Shown here piece after piece: positions 17,572 through 25,902 of a DNA stretch of 64,000 nucleotides (position 1 is its first letter; each line of letters begins with the position of its first letter). The stretch comes from Acetobacter sicerae (GTDB lineage Bacteria > Pseudomonadota > Alphaproteobacteria > Acetobacterales > Acetobacteraceae). Below the pieces are notes generated by a model. That model saw nothing but the letters and a program-made list of their open reading frames with translations, did no database searches and had not been told where the DNA came from. The DNA lies in contig NZ_JAAABN010000002.1 in assembly GCF_011516765.1 (NCBI RefSeq), forward strand, positions 186,001 to 250,000, written 5' to 3'. The position numbers and the translations under genes are program-made.

Positions 17572-19123
17572 ACGCCCACGCACAAAGTCCGGAAAGCGCG
17601 GACAGAGGCAACCCATGCGACCGGAAGCCCCGCTTCCCGCCTCCGGCCTGCCGACAGTGGTGATCGCCGGTCGTCCGAATGTCGGGAAATCCACCCTATA
17701 CAATCGTCTGACCGGACGACGGAATGCGCTGGTGGCGGACTTCCCCGGCGTCACGCGCGACCGCAAGGAAGGCGAAGCGCTGATGCGTGGCCGCACGATC
17801 CGCCTGATTGACACGGCGGGTCTGGAAGAAGCGGCTCCGGACTCACTGTTCGGTCGGATGCAGAACTCGTCCGCGCTGGCTGTGCAGCAGGCTGACCTGA
17901 TCCTGTTTTGCATCGACGCCCGGGCCGGAATCACGCCTGCTGACCAGCATTTCGCCACATGGCTACGCCGTCAGAACCGGAAGGTTCTGCTGGTCGCCAA
18001 CAAGGCCGAAGGCCGAGCCGGTGCAGCTTCCGCAATGGAGGCTTTTTCTCTGGGACTGGGCACACCGATCGGCATCTCCGCCGAACATGGTGAAGGCATT
18101 TCCGATCTGATGACGGAAATTGTCGACGCCCTGCCGCAGGGTATCCTGCCGCCTGTCGTTGAAGAGAAACCTGTCAAAAAGAAAGCAAAGCCGAAAGCGC
18201 CTGTCGAAGAGACTGTCAGTTTTGCCGCTCTGACCGGTGAAGCGGACGAGATTCCGGAAGAGTTCGAAGAAGATGCCGTTTTCATTGAGGACGAGACCGA
18301 AGAGCCGGGCGTTCTGAAGATCGCCTTCGTCGGTCGCCCGAATGCAGGCAAGTCGACCCTGATGAACCGTCTTCTCGGCGAAGAGCGCATGATTACCGGG
18401 CCGGAACCCGGTCTGACGCGTGACTCGATTGCCGTGCTGCTACGTGACGAACATGGCGAAGTGCAGATTGTCGATACGGCAGGTCTGCGGAAAAAGGCGC
18501 GGGTTGATGAGCATCTGGAAAAGATGTCCACCTCCGCGACCATTGAGGCGCTGAAGCGTGCCGAAGTCGTTGTTCTGGTCATCGACGCCACCCTCGGCCT
18601 GCACGAGCAGGATCTCCAGATCGCCCGACTGATCGAACGTGAAGGCCGGGCCTGTGTTCTGGCGCTGAACAAATGGGATGCGGTGGAAGATCGCACCGCC
18701 ACACGTCAGGCGATCTATGATCGTCTCCAGACCTCGCTCGCCCAGATGAAGGGGATCGAAGTCGTTTCCTTCTCGGGCAAGACCGGTGCAGGCGTGCAGA
18801 AACTGCTCCCCGCCGTCCGTCATGCCGCCGAGATCTGGAACAGCCGTGTTCCGACAGGCGAACTGAACCGCTGGTTCGACATGATGCTGGAGCGGCACGC
18901 GCCTCCGCTGGTTCAGGGCAGACGTCTGAAACTGCGTTACATCACGCAGGTCAAAAGCCGCCCTCCCACCTTTCTGGTGTTCGGCACGCGCGCAGAACAG
19001 CTGCCTGACGACTACAAGCGTTATCTGGTGAATGGGCTGCGTGAGACGTTCGGCCTGACCGGCGTGCCTATCCGTCTGCAGTTGCGGGGAACGAAAAACC
19101 CGTATGCGGACGAGCGGGACTGA
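17564..19123 (+). CDS. der: Ribosome biogenesis GTPase Der (EngA)
   Basis: About 519 aa with two tandem GTPase domains and the C-terminal KH-like domain, the unique Der layout. Domain 1 has GRPNVGKST, DFPGVTRD, DTAGL and NKAE. Domain 2 has GRPNAGKST, PGLTRDS, DTAGLRKK and NKWD. An acidic, lysine-patched linker (about 190-250) joins them. Der is essential for 50S subunit assembly. The ATG at 17564 overlaps the bamB stop by 8 bases, indicating coupling; the N-terminal 30-residue basic leader is longer than in E. coli. A strong terminator follows. Confidence 0.96.
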   Translation: MAERPRTKSGKRGQRQPMRPEAPLPASGLPTVVIAGRPNVGKSTLYNRLTGRRNALVADFPGVTRDRKEGEALMRGRTIRLIDTAGLEEAAPDSLFGRMQNSSALAVQQADLILFCIDARAGITPADQHFATWLRRQNRKVLLVANKAEGRAGAASAMEAFSLGLGTPIGISAEHGEGISDLMTEIVDALPQGILPPVVEEKPVKKKAKPKAPVEETVSFAALTGEADEIPEEFEEDAVFIEDETEEPGVLKIAFVGRPNAGKSTLMNRLLGEERMITGPEPGLTRDSIAVLLRDEHGEVQIVDTAGLRKKARVDEHLEKMSTSATIEALKRAEVVVLVIDATLGLHEQDLQIARLIEREGRACVLALNKWDAVEDRTATRQAIYDRLQTSLAQMKGIEVVSFSGKTGAGVQKLLPAVRHAAEIWNSRVPTGELNRWFDMMLERHAPPLVQGRRLKLRYITQVKSRPPTFLVFGTRAEQLPDDYKRYLVNGLRETFGLTGVPIRLQLRGTKNPYADERD

Positions 19124-19141
19124 AGACCAGCCTTCAGCAAA

Positions 19142-19171
19142 TTTCCTGAACAGTTTCATCTGTTCAGGAAA
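19142..19171. terminator. Strong bidirectional terminator between der and the radical SAM gene
   Basis: The arms TTTCCTGAACAG and CTGTTCAGGAAA form a perfect 12-bp stem around TTTCAT. A-rich and T-rich ends flank the stem, so it can end transcripts from the convergent genes on both sides. Confidence 0.85.
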
Positions 19172-19177
19172 AATCTC

Positions 19178-20278
19178 TCAGTCTCTGGCGTAACCCTTGC
19201 ACATACGGAGTAGCAGACCAGCTTCCTGCACCGCTGATTTTGCGGATTCCATGACACGTGGATCAAACAGGGTTTTGACCGCCTGCACCGGCTCGGCATG
19301 CGTCAGCTTGTCCAGCGCGGCGGATGCCGCGAGCGGGGCAAACATCATGGTGCTGGAATCACGGTAACAGGACATCGTGCAGGCAGTGCACTTCGTTCTG
19401 TCGTCGGGAAGTCTGGCGAAGTCAAAGACAGAACCCATCGGTTTGTTCCAGGCTTCGCAACGCCAGACGTTCAGTTCCCAGTCCATATAGAAGTATTTGA
19501 ACCCGCCTACGCAGGGAAAATGCTCTTTCTCGCCGCGAACATGACGCTGGATATCCTGCACGGAAGCTGTGGGATTCAGGACTGGAAACTCTTTCTTCAT
19601 TTCCAGAATCTGATCGAGCACAGCAATCAGTTCCGCATCCGTGAAATCAATCAGATCGCTGTTCTCGTTGAAAACGAGGGATGAGGACTCAAACGCCTCC
19701 CGTCTTGGATAGGAAAAGGTCACACCGCTGAACCCCAGCGCGCCCAGCGTGTCCGGCAAGCAGCGCATATCGACAAGACGGGACACGGTCACGGAGGCCA
19801 TGACCGGGATGCCGTAAGAACTCATCAGGGCAATTCCGTCCTTGATACGCTCCTCGACGCCTTTCAGTCCCCGGTTTTTCTCATGAAGAGCCATGTCGTG
19901 GCTGTCGATGGAAATGAACAGGGCTTTCAGTCCTGCCTGAGCAAGATCGCGGGCATGAGTGGGCAGAGACCAGCCATTCGTGATCAGATTGGTCTTCATG
20001 CCATGGTCGCGAACGGCGGAAACCATACGGATGATTTCGGGGTGAAGCAGAGGCTCGCCGCCCTGAAAATCCACAAAGGAAATACCGCGTTCGGCAAGGA
20101 TCGGAAGAGCCCGGACAAATTCATCGGCATCGATGAAATGACGCGGCTTTCCCTTCATCTTCGACTTTGCAAATCCGCAAAAGTCACAATCAGCGTTGCA
20201 GTAATCCGTAACTGAAACATCAATGGCAGCAGGCAGAAGAGAGGCTGTAAATGCTGCGAGACGAGACTGCGAAGACAT
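19178..20278 (-). CDS. Radical SAM protein with C-terminal cysteine cluster (SPASM-like)
   Basis: About 366 aa. The radical SAM cluster CNADCDFCGF (CxxxCxxC) lies near residue 27, followed by FQGGEPLLHPE, the GGEP motif that binds SAM. The C-terminal part has several cysteines (FPCVGG, WRCEAW, KCTACTMSCYRDS), suggesting an auxiliary iron-sulfur cluster of SPASM/twitch type. Such enzymes modify peptides, lipids or cofactors by radical chemistry. The start at 20278 has a strong GAAGGAG site. No peptide precursor or partner enzyme is seen next to it. A palindrome lies just upstream. The substrate is unknown. Confidence 0.85.
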   Translation of the reverse strand: MSSQSRLAAFTASLLPAAIDVSVTDYCNADCDFCGFAKSKMKGKPRHFIDADEFVRALPILAERGISFVDFQGGEPLLHPEIIRMVSAVRDHGMKTNLITNGWSLPTHARDLAQAGLKALFISIDSHDMALHEKNRGLKGVEERIKDGIALMSSYGIPVMASVTVSRLVDMRCLPDTLGALGFSGVTFSYPRREAFESSSLVFNENSDLIDFTDAELIAVLDQILEMKKEFPVLNPTASVQDIQRHVRGEKEHFPCVGGFKYFYMDWELNVWRCEAWNKPMGSVFDFARLPDDRTKCTACTMSCYRDSSTMMFAPLAASAALDKLTHAEPVQAVKTLFDPRVMESAKSAVQEAGLLLRMCKGYARD

Positions 20279-20316
20279 TGGCGCTCCTTCATTGACCTCT
20301 GTCGATATCAACCGTC

Positions 20317-20337
20317 ATCGGTTTTGCCCAAACCGAT
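20317..20337 (-). promoter_or_regulatory. Inverted repeat upstream of the radical SAM gene
   Basis: The arms ATCGGTTT and AAACCGAT flank TGCCC, 39 bases before the start codon. A TAAAAT-like -10 element lies just upstream on the minus strand, so the repeat would sit near the transcript start, a typical repressor position. It could also be a 5' UTR hairpin. Confidence 0.45.
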
Positions 20338-20651
20338 ATGTCTATTTTATTACACCCCAAAAGAAACCTTTAGTTACATTTTGGAATATCTATATCCCGG
20401 CAACAGGCCTTGCGCCTCATTCACCGGATCCTCTGGACATTATGACCTGCGGGCATGCGTCAAAGGATAAAACGCCATTCCCAGCCTGAAGTTTCTTCGG
20501 CGCAGACGTGACCAGCACATCAGAGCGCAAGCGAGTTTACGCCCCTGGCGAAGTGATTATCGGCTATCGGGTCGCAGTCGGCCCAATCATTTTATTGTAA
20601 CCATGAATGATACTGGCAGAAGCGTTCTCGCCAGACAGCTTCAGCTTTCTT

Positions 20652-20687
20652 GAGTTGCCGCACCTGCATAAGGCAGGTCGGCAACTC
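20652..20687 (-). terminator. Long hairpin after nadC
   Basis: The arms GAGTTGCCG and CGGCAACTC, with an inner CCTGC/GCAGG pair, form a long stem 37 bases beyond the nadC stop. No T-run follows. The rest of the gap 20338-20723 holds no gene I can support. Confidence 0.5.
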
Positions 20688-20723
20688 ACAAAGCCATGAA
20701 GTTTCGGAACAGGTAGATCTGGC

Positions 20724-21578
20724 CTACGCGGCGTCCAACCCGATATCAAGAGCGGTCACCGTTTGCGTGAGCCAACCCAGAGACAGGATATCAACGCCAG
20801 TCTCCGCTATGATCCTTGCCGTTTCGGGCCTGATGCCGCCAGAGGCCTCAGCAATAGCCTTTCCGTCGATCATCTCAACAGCTTTCCGCAACTGATCGGG
20901 GCTCATGTTATCGAGCAGAAACGCATCGGCCCCACCGTGCTTCAGCGCCGTCTCAAGCTGTTCCAGCGTATCAACTTCGAGCTCGATCTTCATGAGATGT
21001 CCCGCCCGCTTGCGGGCAGCGTCGAGCGTCGCTGTGATACTGCCGCCGCAGAGCGCAATATGATTGTCCTTGATGAGAATAGCGTCATCAAGCCGGTAAC
21101 GATGGTTGGAGCCACCACCTGCGAGCACTGCATATTTCTGAAAAGCCCGCAGACCGGGGAGAGTCTTTCGCGTGCAACAGACGCGGGCTTTCGTGCCCTG
21201 AATGGCGTCCACGATGAAGCGCGTGGTCGATGCAATGCCGCTAAGATGACACAGGAGATTCAGCGCCACTCTCTCCCCTCCGAGTATGGCGCGGGCCGGT
21301 CCGCTGACCGTGGCGACTGTCTCTCCTTCTTCCACCTGCCGTCCATCTTCGACCACGGTATCGAACTGAACAGATGGATCGAGCAGGGAAAACGCCAGCG
21401 CCGCACCGGGAAGACCTGCGATCACGCCCGTTTTTCTCGCACGAAAAACAGCTCGCAGAATAACGTCCGACTGTCCGAGCGCTTCCGTAGTGACATCGCC
21501 ACCTGTACCGAAATCCTCCAGCAGTGCGCCCCGGACCATCGGTTCCCACATGATCGGTGGAAGATAGGCTGCGTTCAT
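20724..21578 (-). CDS. nadC: Nicotinate-nucleotide pyrophosphorylase (quinolinate phosphoribosyltransferase)
   Basis: A 284-aa protein with the full NadC pattern: EDFGTGGDVTTEA at the N-terminus, GERVALNLLCHLSGIAT-type helix, CCTRKTLPGLR (substrate-binding Arg and Lys), GGGSNHRYRLDDAILIKDNH, EVDTLEQLETAL, DAFLLDNM and EASGGI. It converts quinolinate and PRPP to nicotinate mononucleotide in de novo NAD synthesis. It starts 39 bases after nadA on the same strand and is surely co-transcribed with it. nadB, often in the same operon, is absent from the window. Confidence 0.97.
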   Translation of the reverse strand: MNAAYLPPIMWEPMVRGALLEDFGTGGDVTTEALGQSDVILRAVFRARKTGVIAGLPGAALAFSLLDPSVQFDTVVEDGRQVEEGETVATVSGPARAILGGERVALNLLCHLSGIASTTRFIVDAIQGTKARVCCTRKTLPGLRAFQKYAVLAGGGSNHRYRLDDAILIKDNHIALCGGSITATLDAARKRAGHLMKIELEVDTLEQLETALKHGGADAFLLDNMSPDQLRKAVEMIDGKAIAEASGGIRPETARIIAETGVDILSLGWLTQTVTALDIGLDAA

Positions 21579-21617
21579 AAGATCACCTTGATGTGCAAAG
21601 AAAAATCTCGATACCTC

Positions 21618-22598
21618 TCAGATAGCCAGCATGCGTTCGACAGCCCGACGCGCAGGCTCCTGAAACTCCGCAGGAATGGTGACTTCCGTCTGGAGGGTTT
21701 CCAGAGACCTCCTGATCCCGGCCAGAGTGATGCGTTTCATGTGCGGGCAGAGATTGCAGGGACGCACAAACCGCGTGTCCGGATAGAGCAGCGACAGATT
21801 GTCACTCATGGAACACTCCGTCACCAACAGCACTTTTTCAGGTCTTTCCCGAGCGATCCAGTCGATCATCTGCGCCGTTGAGCCGGAAAAATCGGCTTCG
21901 GCGACCACTTCCGGCGGACATTCGGGGTGCGCAATAACAACAACGCCGCGATGAATGCGACGATATTGACGGATTTCCTCTGGCGTGAAGCGCTCGTGAA
22001 CCTCGCAATGCGCAGGCCAGGTTATCATTTCGATACCTGTTTCCGCTTCGATATTTTTCGCCAGAAATTCGTCCGGGATCATGATGACGCGCGGCACGCC
22101 CACACTCTCGACAACCTTTCTAGCGTTGCCCGATGTGCAGCAGATGTCGGTTTCGGCCTTAACGGCTGCCGTGCTGTTCACATAGGTCACGACAGGAACG
22201 CCGGGATAAGCCGCCTTGAGAGCCCGGACATTGTCTGCCGTAATCCCCTCCGCCAGAGAGCATCCTGCCAGCGTATCCGGAATCAGCACTTTTTTGGCGG
22301 GATTCAGCAGCTTGGCGGTTTCCGCCATGAAGTGAACGCCTGCCATCACGATGACGTCCGCATCCAGATCACAGGCTTCCCGCGCCAGCGCCAGACTGTC
22401 TCCGCGAATATCGGAGACACAGTGAAAAATTTCGGGCGTCTGATAGTTATGCGCCAGAATAACGGCGTTTTTCTCGCGTTTCAGGCGCAGGATCGCCTCG
22501 ATATCGTCCGCGTAAAGCCGCTCCCAGTCCTGTCGCGCCATCACTCCGGCAACAGGCTGGAAAAGAGTATCTCGGGAGTCCGCGAGGAGCGTTGTCAT
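21618..22598 (-). CDS. nadA: Quinolinate synthase
   Basis: A 326-aa NadA. Early motifs are ILAHNYQTPEI and DSLALAREA, with VMAGVHFMAETAKLL next. The three expected 4Fe-4S ligands are present: Cys113 in DTLAGCSLAEG, Cys198 in PAHCEVHERF and Cys284 in CNLCPHMKRI. It condenses iminoaspartate with dihydroxyacetone phosphate to quinolinate. It is first in the nadA-nadC unit and has its own promoter with a palindromic operator, downstream of the NrtR/NadQ-type regulator gene. Confidence 0.97.
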   Translation of the reverse strand: MTTLLADSRDTLFQPVAGVMARQDWERLYADDIEAILRLKREKNAVILAHNYQTPEIFHCVSDIRGDSLALAREACDLDADVIVMAGVHFMAETAKLLNPAKKVLIPDTLAGCSLAEGITADNVRALKAAYPGVPVVTYVNSTAAVKAETDICCTSGNARKVVESVGVPRVIMIPDEFLAKNIEAETGIEMITWPAHCEVHERFTPEEIRQYRRIHRGVVVIAHPECPPEVVAEADFSGSTAQMIDWIARERPEKVLLVTECSMSDNLSLLYPDTRFVRPCNLCPHMKRITLAGIRRSLETLQTEVTIPAEFQEPARRAVERMLAI

Positions 22599-22621
22599 CG
22601 GATCGGGCCTGCCTCATCATT

Positions 22622-22638
22622 ATGCTCAATTTGAGCAT
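22622..22638 (-). promoter_or_regulatory. Palindromic operator at the nadA promoter
   Basis: A perfect inverted repeat, ATGCTCAA-T-TTGAGCAT, lies 23 bases before the nadA start codon and overlaps the predicted -10 box. Binding here would block transcription. The adjacent NrtR/NadQ-type gene is the obvious regulator; this pairing is inferred from position. Confidence 0.75.
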
Positions 22639-22664
22639 ATAGAGACTGAAACCGATTACCTCAA
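22636..22664 (-). promoter_or_regulatory. Predicted nadA promoter
   Basis: On the minus strand TTGAGG (22664-22659) and TATATG (22641-22636) are separated by exactly 17 bases, a good sigma-70 spacing. The operator palindrome overlaps the -10 box and the likely transcript start. Confidence 0.65.
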
Positions 22665-22698
22665 GTGAACATTGCCACACTTTTCAGCGAGGAATCTC

Positions 22699-23613
22699 TC
22701 AGACAAGTGGCGGCAAAGGCAACTTGGCTCCGGCGAGGTAACAGTTCTGGGAGGACGCCTTGCAGAAACGATAAAGCCGTGCCGGTCTCCCCTGCCCCGA
22801 CGGATCGAAGAGATCGGTCTCTTCCACCAGCGACTGATGCTGCACCAGACGCCGGAAATTCTGTTTGTGCATCCGGCGACCTGCCAGCGTTTCCATCGCC
22901 TGCTGAAGTTGCAGAAGGGTGAAATCCTCAGGCAGGAAATCAAAGACGGCTGGCGTATAACGAATTTTGGCGCGGATCCGTGAAAGCGCCGTCGCCAGAA
23001 TACGGCGATGATCATGCTTCATGGCGCGCCCCAGAGAGCCTGCGAACAGCGCCGCCCTGCTTCCTTCCCATGATCCTGCTTCGGGAAGAAGGCCAGCCTC
23101 CCAGAGCAGTTCATAGCGGTCGAGCACAAGCTCATCGTTCCATTCATGGCCATCCAGACCGAACGCAACAGAACAACGCGACAACCGCCTTTCATTGTCG
23201 GACACCCAGCTTTTCATATGCCTGACGAGCGGGATCAGAAACTCCTGCGTCGCCTCCGATCGCCGGTCCTCCCAAGGGAAATACGCATATACAGACTGCC
23301 ATGACGCCATTTCTGCGGAGGAACGCGCCAGAGCCATATAGGAAATCCGCACAGCCCGATTGCCGAAACCGTCCTCTGCATCAGCAAAGGTATAAAGCTG
23401 CTCCGTATGCCCCAGACGGAACCCGGTCAGGTTCTCAACCCAGTGGCGAAGACTGCGTTGCAGGGAAGCCTGTCCGGCCTGCAACGGACCTGAGGGGAAC
23501 CCGTCGCCTTCTCCTGTCGTGAGAACACAGAGCTGAGGCTCTTTCGCGGCAATGGTGTCCAGCCCAAGCACCACGGCCACCAGTTCAGTTCTGCAATGCG
23601 CTGTTTCATTCAT
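22699..23613 (-). CDS. NrtR/NadQ-type Nudix-related transcriptional regulator of NAD synthesis
   Basis: A 304-aa protein. The N-terminal half is a Nudix-like domain (LVAVVLGLD, LCVLTTGEG, LQRSLRHWVENLTGF, LYTFADAEDG) lacking an intact Nudix box (GX5EX7REUXEEXGU), as expected for a sensor rather than an enzyme. The C-terminal part is a winged helix: FTLLQLQQAMETLAGRRMHKQNFRRL, then GRPARLYRF. This two-domain layout defines the NrtR-type regulators that sense NAD metabolites (ADP-ribose in studied cases) and repress NAD genes. It is immediately upstream of nadA on the same strand, with a palindrome between them. Assignment to NrtR versus the related alphaproteobacterial NadQ is not settled. Confidence 0.85.
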   Translation of the reverse strand: MNETAHCRTELVAVVLGLDTIAAKEPQLCVLTTGEGDGFPSGPLQAGQASLQRSLRHWVENLTGFRLGHTEQLYTFADAEDGFGNRAVRISYMALARSSAEMASWQSVYAYFPWEDRRSEATQEFLIPLVRHMKSWVSDNERRLSRCSVAFGLDGHEWNDELVLDRYELLWEAGLLPEAGSWEGSRAALFAGSLGRAMKHDHRRILATALSRIRAKIRYTPAVFDFLPEDFTLLQLQQAMETLAGRRMHKQNFRRLVQHQSLVEETDLFDPSGQGRPARLYRFCKASSQNCYLAGAKLPLPPLV

Positions 23614-23674
23614 GGAACAGGCCGATACCGCCCTCTGTCATCGCCCGCAACAGTTACGACAGCCTGCATGGGGC

Positions 23675-25846
23675 TCAACTCCAGGCCTTGAGGTCGGCGA
23701 TATAGTCCGGGTCCAGCAGCAGATTCTTGTATCGCAGCTCCATACGCACGATCATCAGGCAGCCCAGAGCCATTGTCACCTGCTCACGTCCCACACCCAT
23801 TGCGGTTTTTTCAACCTGCAACAGGGTGTCCAGTGTCCGTTCCACCAGAACAGTCATGGCTGAGACCGAACGGGAAGACGGTGATAACGCCTCAAACATG
23901 TGCGTCAGAACAAGCTGAGCCTGCGAGGGCATGCGGACGTCCAGAGCGGAATGTCGCAACTGCATGAGATTGCGCCCCATGGTCATCGCCGAGAACGCAC
24001 CTTTCAACAATCCGTCCATCTCCGGGGACACCAGCCCTCTGCCATTGGCGATAAGCTGCTCCATGTTCCGGACAATGAACCCGACCCACACCGGCTCTCC
24101 AATACGCCTGCTATCTTCGGCAATACGATGAAGAGATCGTATGACATGCGCGCGAAAACTGCTGATGAAAGCTGGCAGGCTGAAAGGCAGGATATGCCGG
24201 AAGACCAGCACGCCGAAGCCCAGCCCCGCAAGCAGGGCGAGGCTTGTATTGAACCAGTGAATCTCATCCGTGCGGAAATGGTTTTCCGGGCTGATCATGT
24301 AGGGAAAGAAGTTGGCGAAAGAGGCGGCAAGCGCTGCAATGGCGGGATTACGCGCAGCCAGTCCGCCGATGATCATCGGCACGCCGACAGCAAGACACAG
24401 CACGGGATAATCCGCCGTCACCGGCATGACGAGAAAGACCGGCACGATGGAAAGAGCAACTGCCCAGACGGCCCCGAACAGGAAATTGCGGCTTGCGATC
24501 ACGGTGTTGCTGAAGGAGGCGAAGCGGGCGCAGACCACGGCGACAAAGGTGACAAAAAGCGCGCCGTAAGACCAGGCCGTCACTTCCCAGATCATGGCGC
24601 CCAGCAGAACAGCCAGAGCGGAGCGTATCCCGTTGGCGAATGTCGCCCCCCAGTCGGGTGGGCGCACAAGCCTGAAACGCGCTGAAAGGGTCGTCTCACG
24701 CATGTCACCCGCGTAACATCCGAGCAGATGCTCAAGTTCTCCAAGCAGCAGAGCCAGCCCCTGCAGAACGATCCGGTCGTTCAGGGCCGTTTCCTTTTCT
24801 CCCTCTTCGACACCCAGTGTGCTTTCTATTCCGGCCTGACACCGTTTCTGGAGAGTCCAGACATCCTGCCGTAGTTTTTCCGGTGCAGCAGCATGATCCA
24901 GTTCCTCAGGCAGTCGTTCGAAAAATGCCGCCACGTCAGCAAGCATTTTTTGCGATATGCCACCTGGAATATTGCCGGTGGCGGCAAGACGGCTTCGCAT
25001 CCCGACACCTCGGGACGTCAGACGTGTCACCTGTCCGAGAACGGCGCGGGCTGACCGTACCAGAGGTTCATTTCGACCAGCTTCGATCGCACTGAATTCC
25101 ATTCGGTCATTCAGGGTCAGCGCCAATGAAAAGATCTCATGCAAATCGCTTGCTGCTGGCGACTGACGCAGGAGGATGGCTCTTACGGCTCCTGAAGACC
25201 GGGAAATGATTTCACGCAACTGGGAACGAATGGCCTTCTGCGCGCCCGTCGCCACATCGGGGATGAAAATGGCCGCGACCACCATCTCGCAGATGACGCC
25301 AAGCAGGATGTAGGTGCCGCGTGACACGGCAATCTCGAAGATCCTGTCCTGAGCATCCACGGCTGAAATCGCGACGATCGCGCAGGTATAGGCCGTCAGC
25401 ACGAAGGCATAACTGCGGAAGTTGTTCACCAGTGTGCCAAGCGCCGTGCACAGTCCGACCCAGATCGCCAGAAGCGGAAAAAAGAGCCAGGGCTGTTGCG
25501 GCGCCATCGACACAAGAGCAACGGCGGAAGCCACCCCGGCCAGCGTGCCCACAACCCGCCAGCGCCCTTTCGAGATGCTTTCGCCTCTCGTTCCCTGCGC
25601 CACGATCCAGACCGTCATGGCCGCCCATTGCGGCTGGCCAAGCTCCATCCAGAACGCGATGGCGAGGGCCAGCAGCGAGGCAAAGGTAGTGCGGAGTGAA
25701 AATCCAACCGACGTAAGTTTTGGTGCGAAAAGCCACGCGAACGCCGATGGGTTGAGTGTCAGAGCATCAAGGCAACGACTCAACAACGGGACGGCGGGGG
25801 GAGATGGCATTCTCCCATACTGCCACGAAGCTGTGCCCACCTCCAT
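23675..25846 (-). CDS. FUSC-family inner-membrane transporter (aromatic acid exporter-like)
   Basis: A 723-aa protein with two sets of membrane helices, each followed by a large soluble part: residues about 45-205 (SVGFSLRTTFASLLALAIAFWMELGQPQWAAMTVWIV and following helices) and about 400-545. The first set contains the FUSC pattern and the second an RSALAVLLGAMIWEVTAW repeat of it. This resembles YccS/AaeB-type efflux components of aromatic acids or other toxic anions. No partner membrane-fusion gene is adjacent. The start is uncertain: 25846 is the longest, 25810 is possible. Confidence 0.85.
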   Translation of the reverse strand: MEVGTASWQYGRMPSPPAVPLLSRCLDALTLNPSAFAWLFAPKLTSVGFSLRTTFASLLALAIAFWMELGQPQWAAMTVWIVAQGTRGESISKGRWRVVGTLAGVASAVALVSMAPQQPWLFFPLLAIWVGLCTALGTLVNNFRSYAFVLTAYTCAIVAISAVDAQDRIFEIAVSRGTYILLGVICEMVVAAIFIPDVATGAQKAIRSQLREIISRSSGAVRAILLRQSPAASDLHEIFSLALTLNDRMEFSAIEAGRNEPLVRSARAVLGQVTRLTSRGVGMRSRLAATGNIPGGISQKMLADVAAFFERLPEELDHAAAPEKLRQDVWTLQKRCQAGIESTLGVEEGEKETALNDRIVLQGLALLLGELEHLLGCYAGDMRETTLSARFRLVRPPDWGATFANGIRSALAVLLGAMIWEVTAWSYGALFVTFVAVVCARFASFSNTVIASRNFLFGAVWAVALSIVPVFLVMPVTADYPVLCLAVGVPMIIGGLAARNPAIAALAASFANFFPYMISPENHFRTDEIHWFNTSLALLAGLGFGVLVFRHILPFSLPAFISSFRAHVIRSLHRIAEDSRRIGEPVWVGFIVRNMEQLIANGRGLVSPEMDGLLKGAFSAMTMGRNLMQLRHSALDVRMPSQAQLVLTHMFEALSPSSRSVSAMTVLVERTLDTLLQVEKTAMGVGREQVTMALGCLMIVRMELRYKNLLLDPDYIADLKAWS

Positions 25847-25902
25847 CGCGCAAACACAAAATCGTGACGAAAAAACATGCCGTCGAAGCCACAGACAGCG
25901 AG

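Noticed and set aside
16582..17958. A 458-codon minus-strand frame opposite bamB and der
   Set aside because: It lies across two well-supported genes and reads as low-quality Arg/Gly-rich sequence without a ribosome site.
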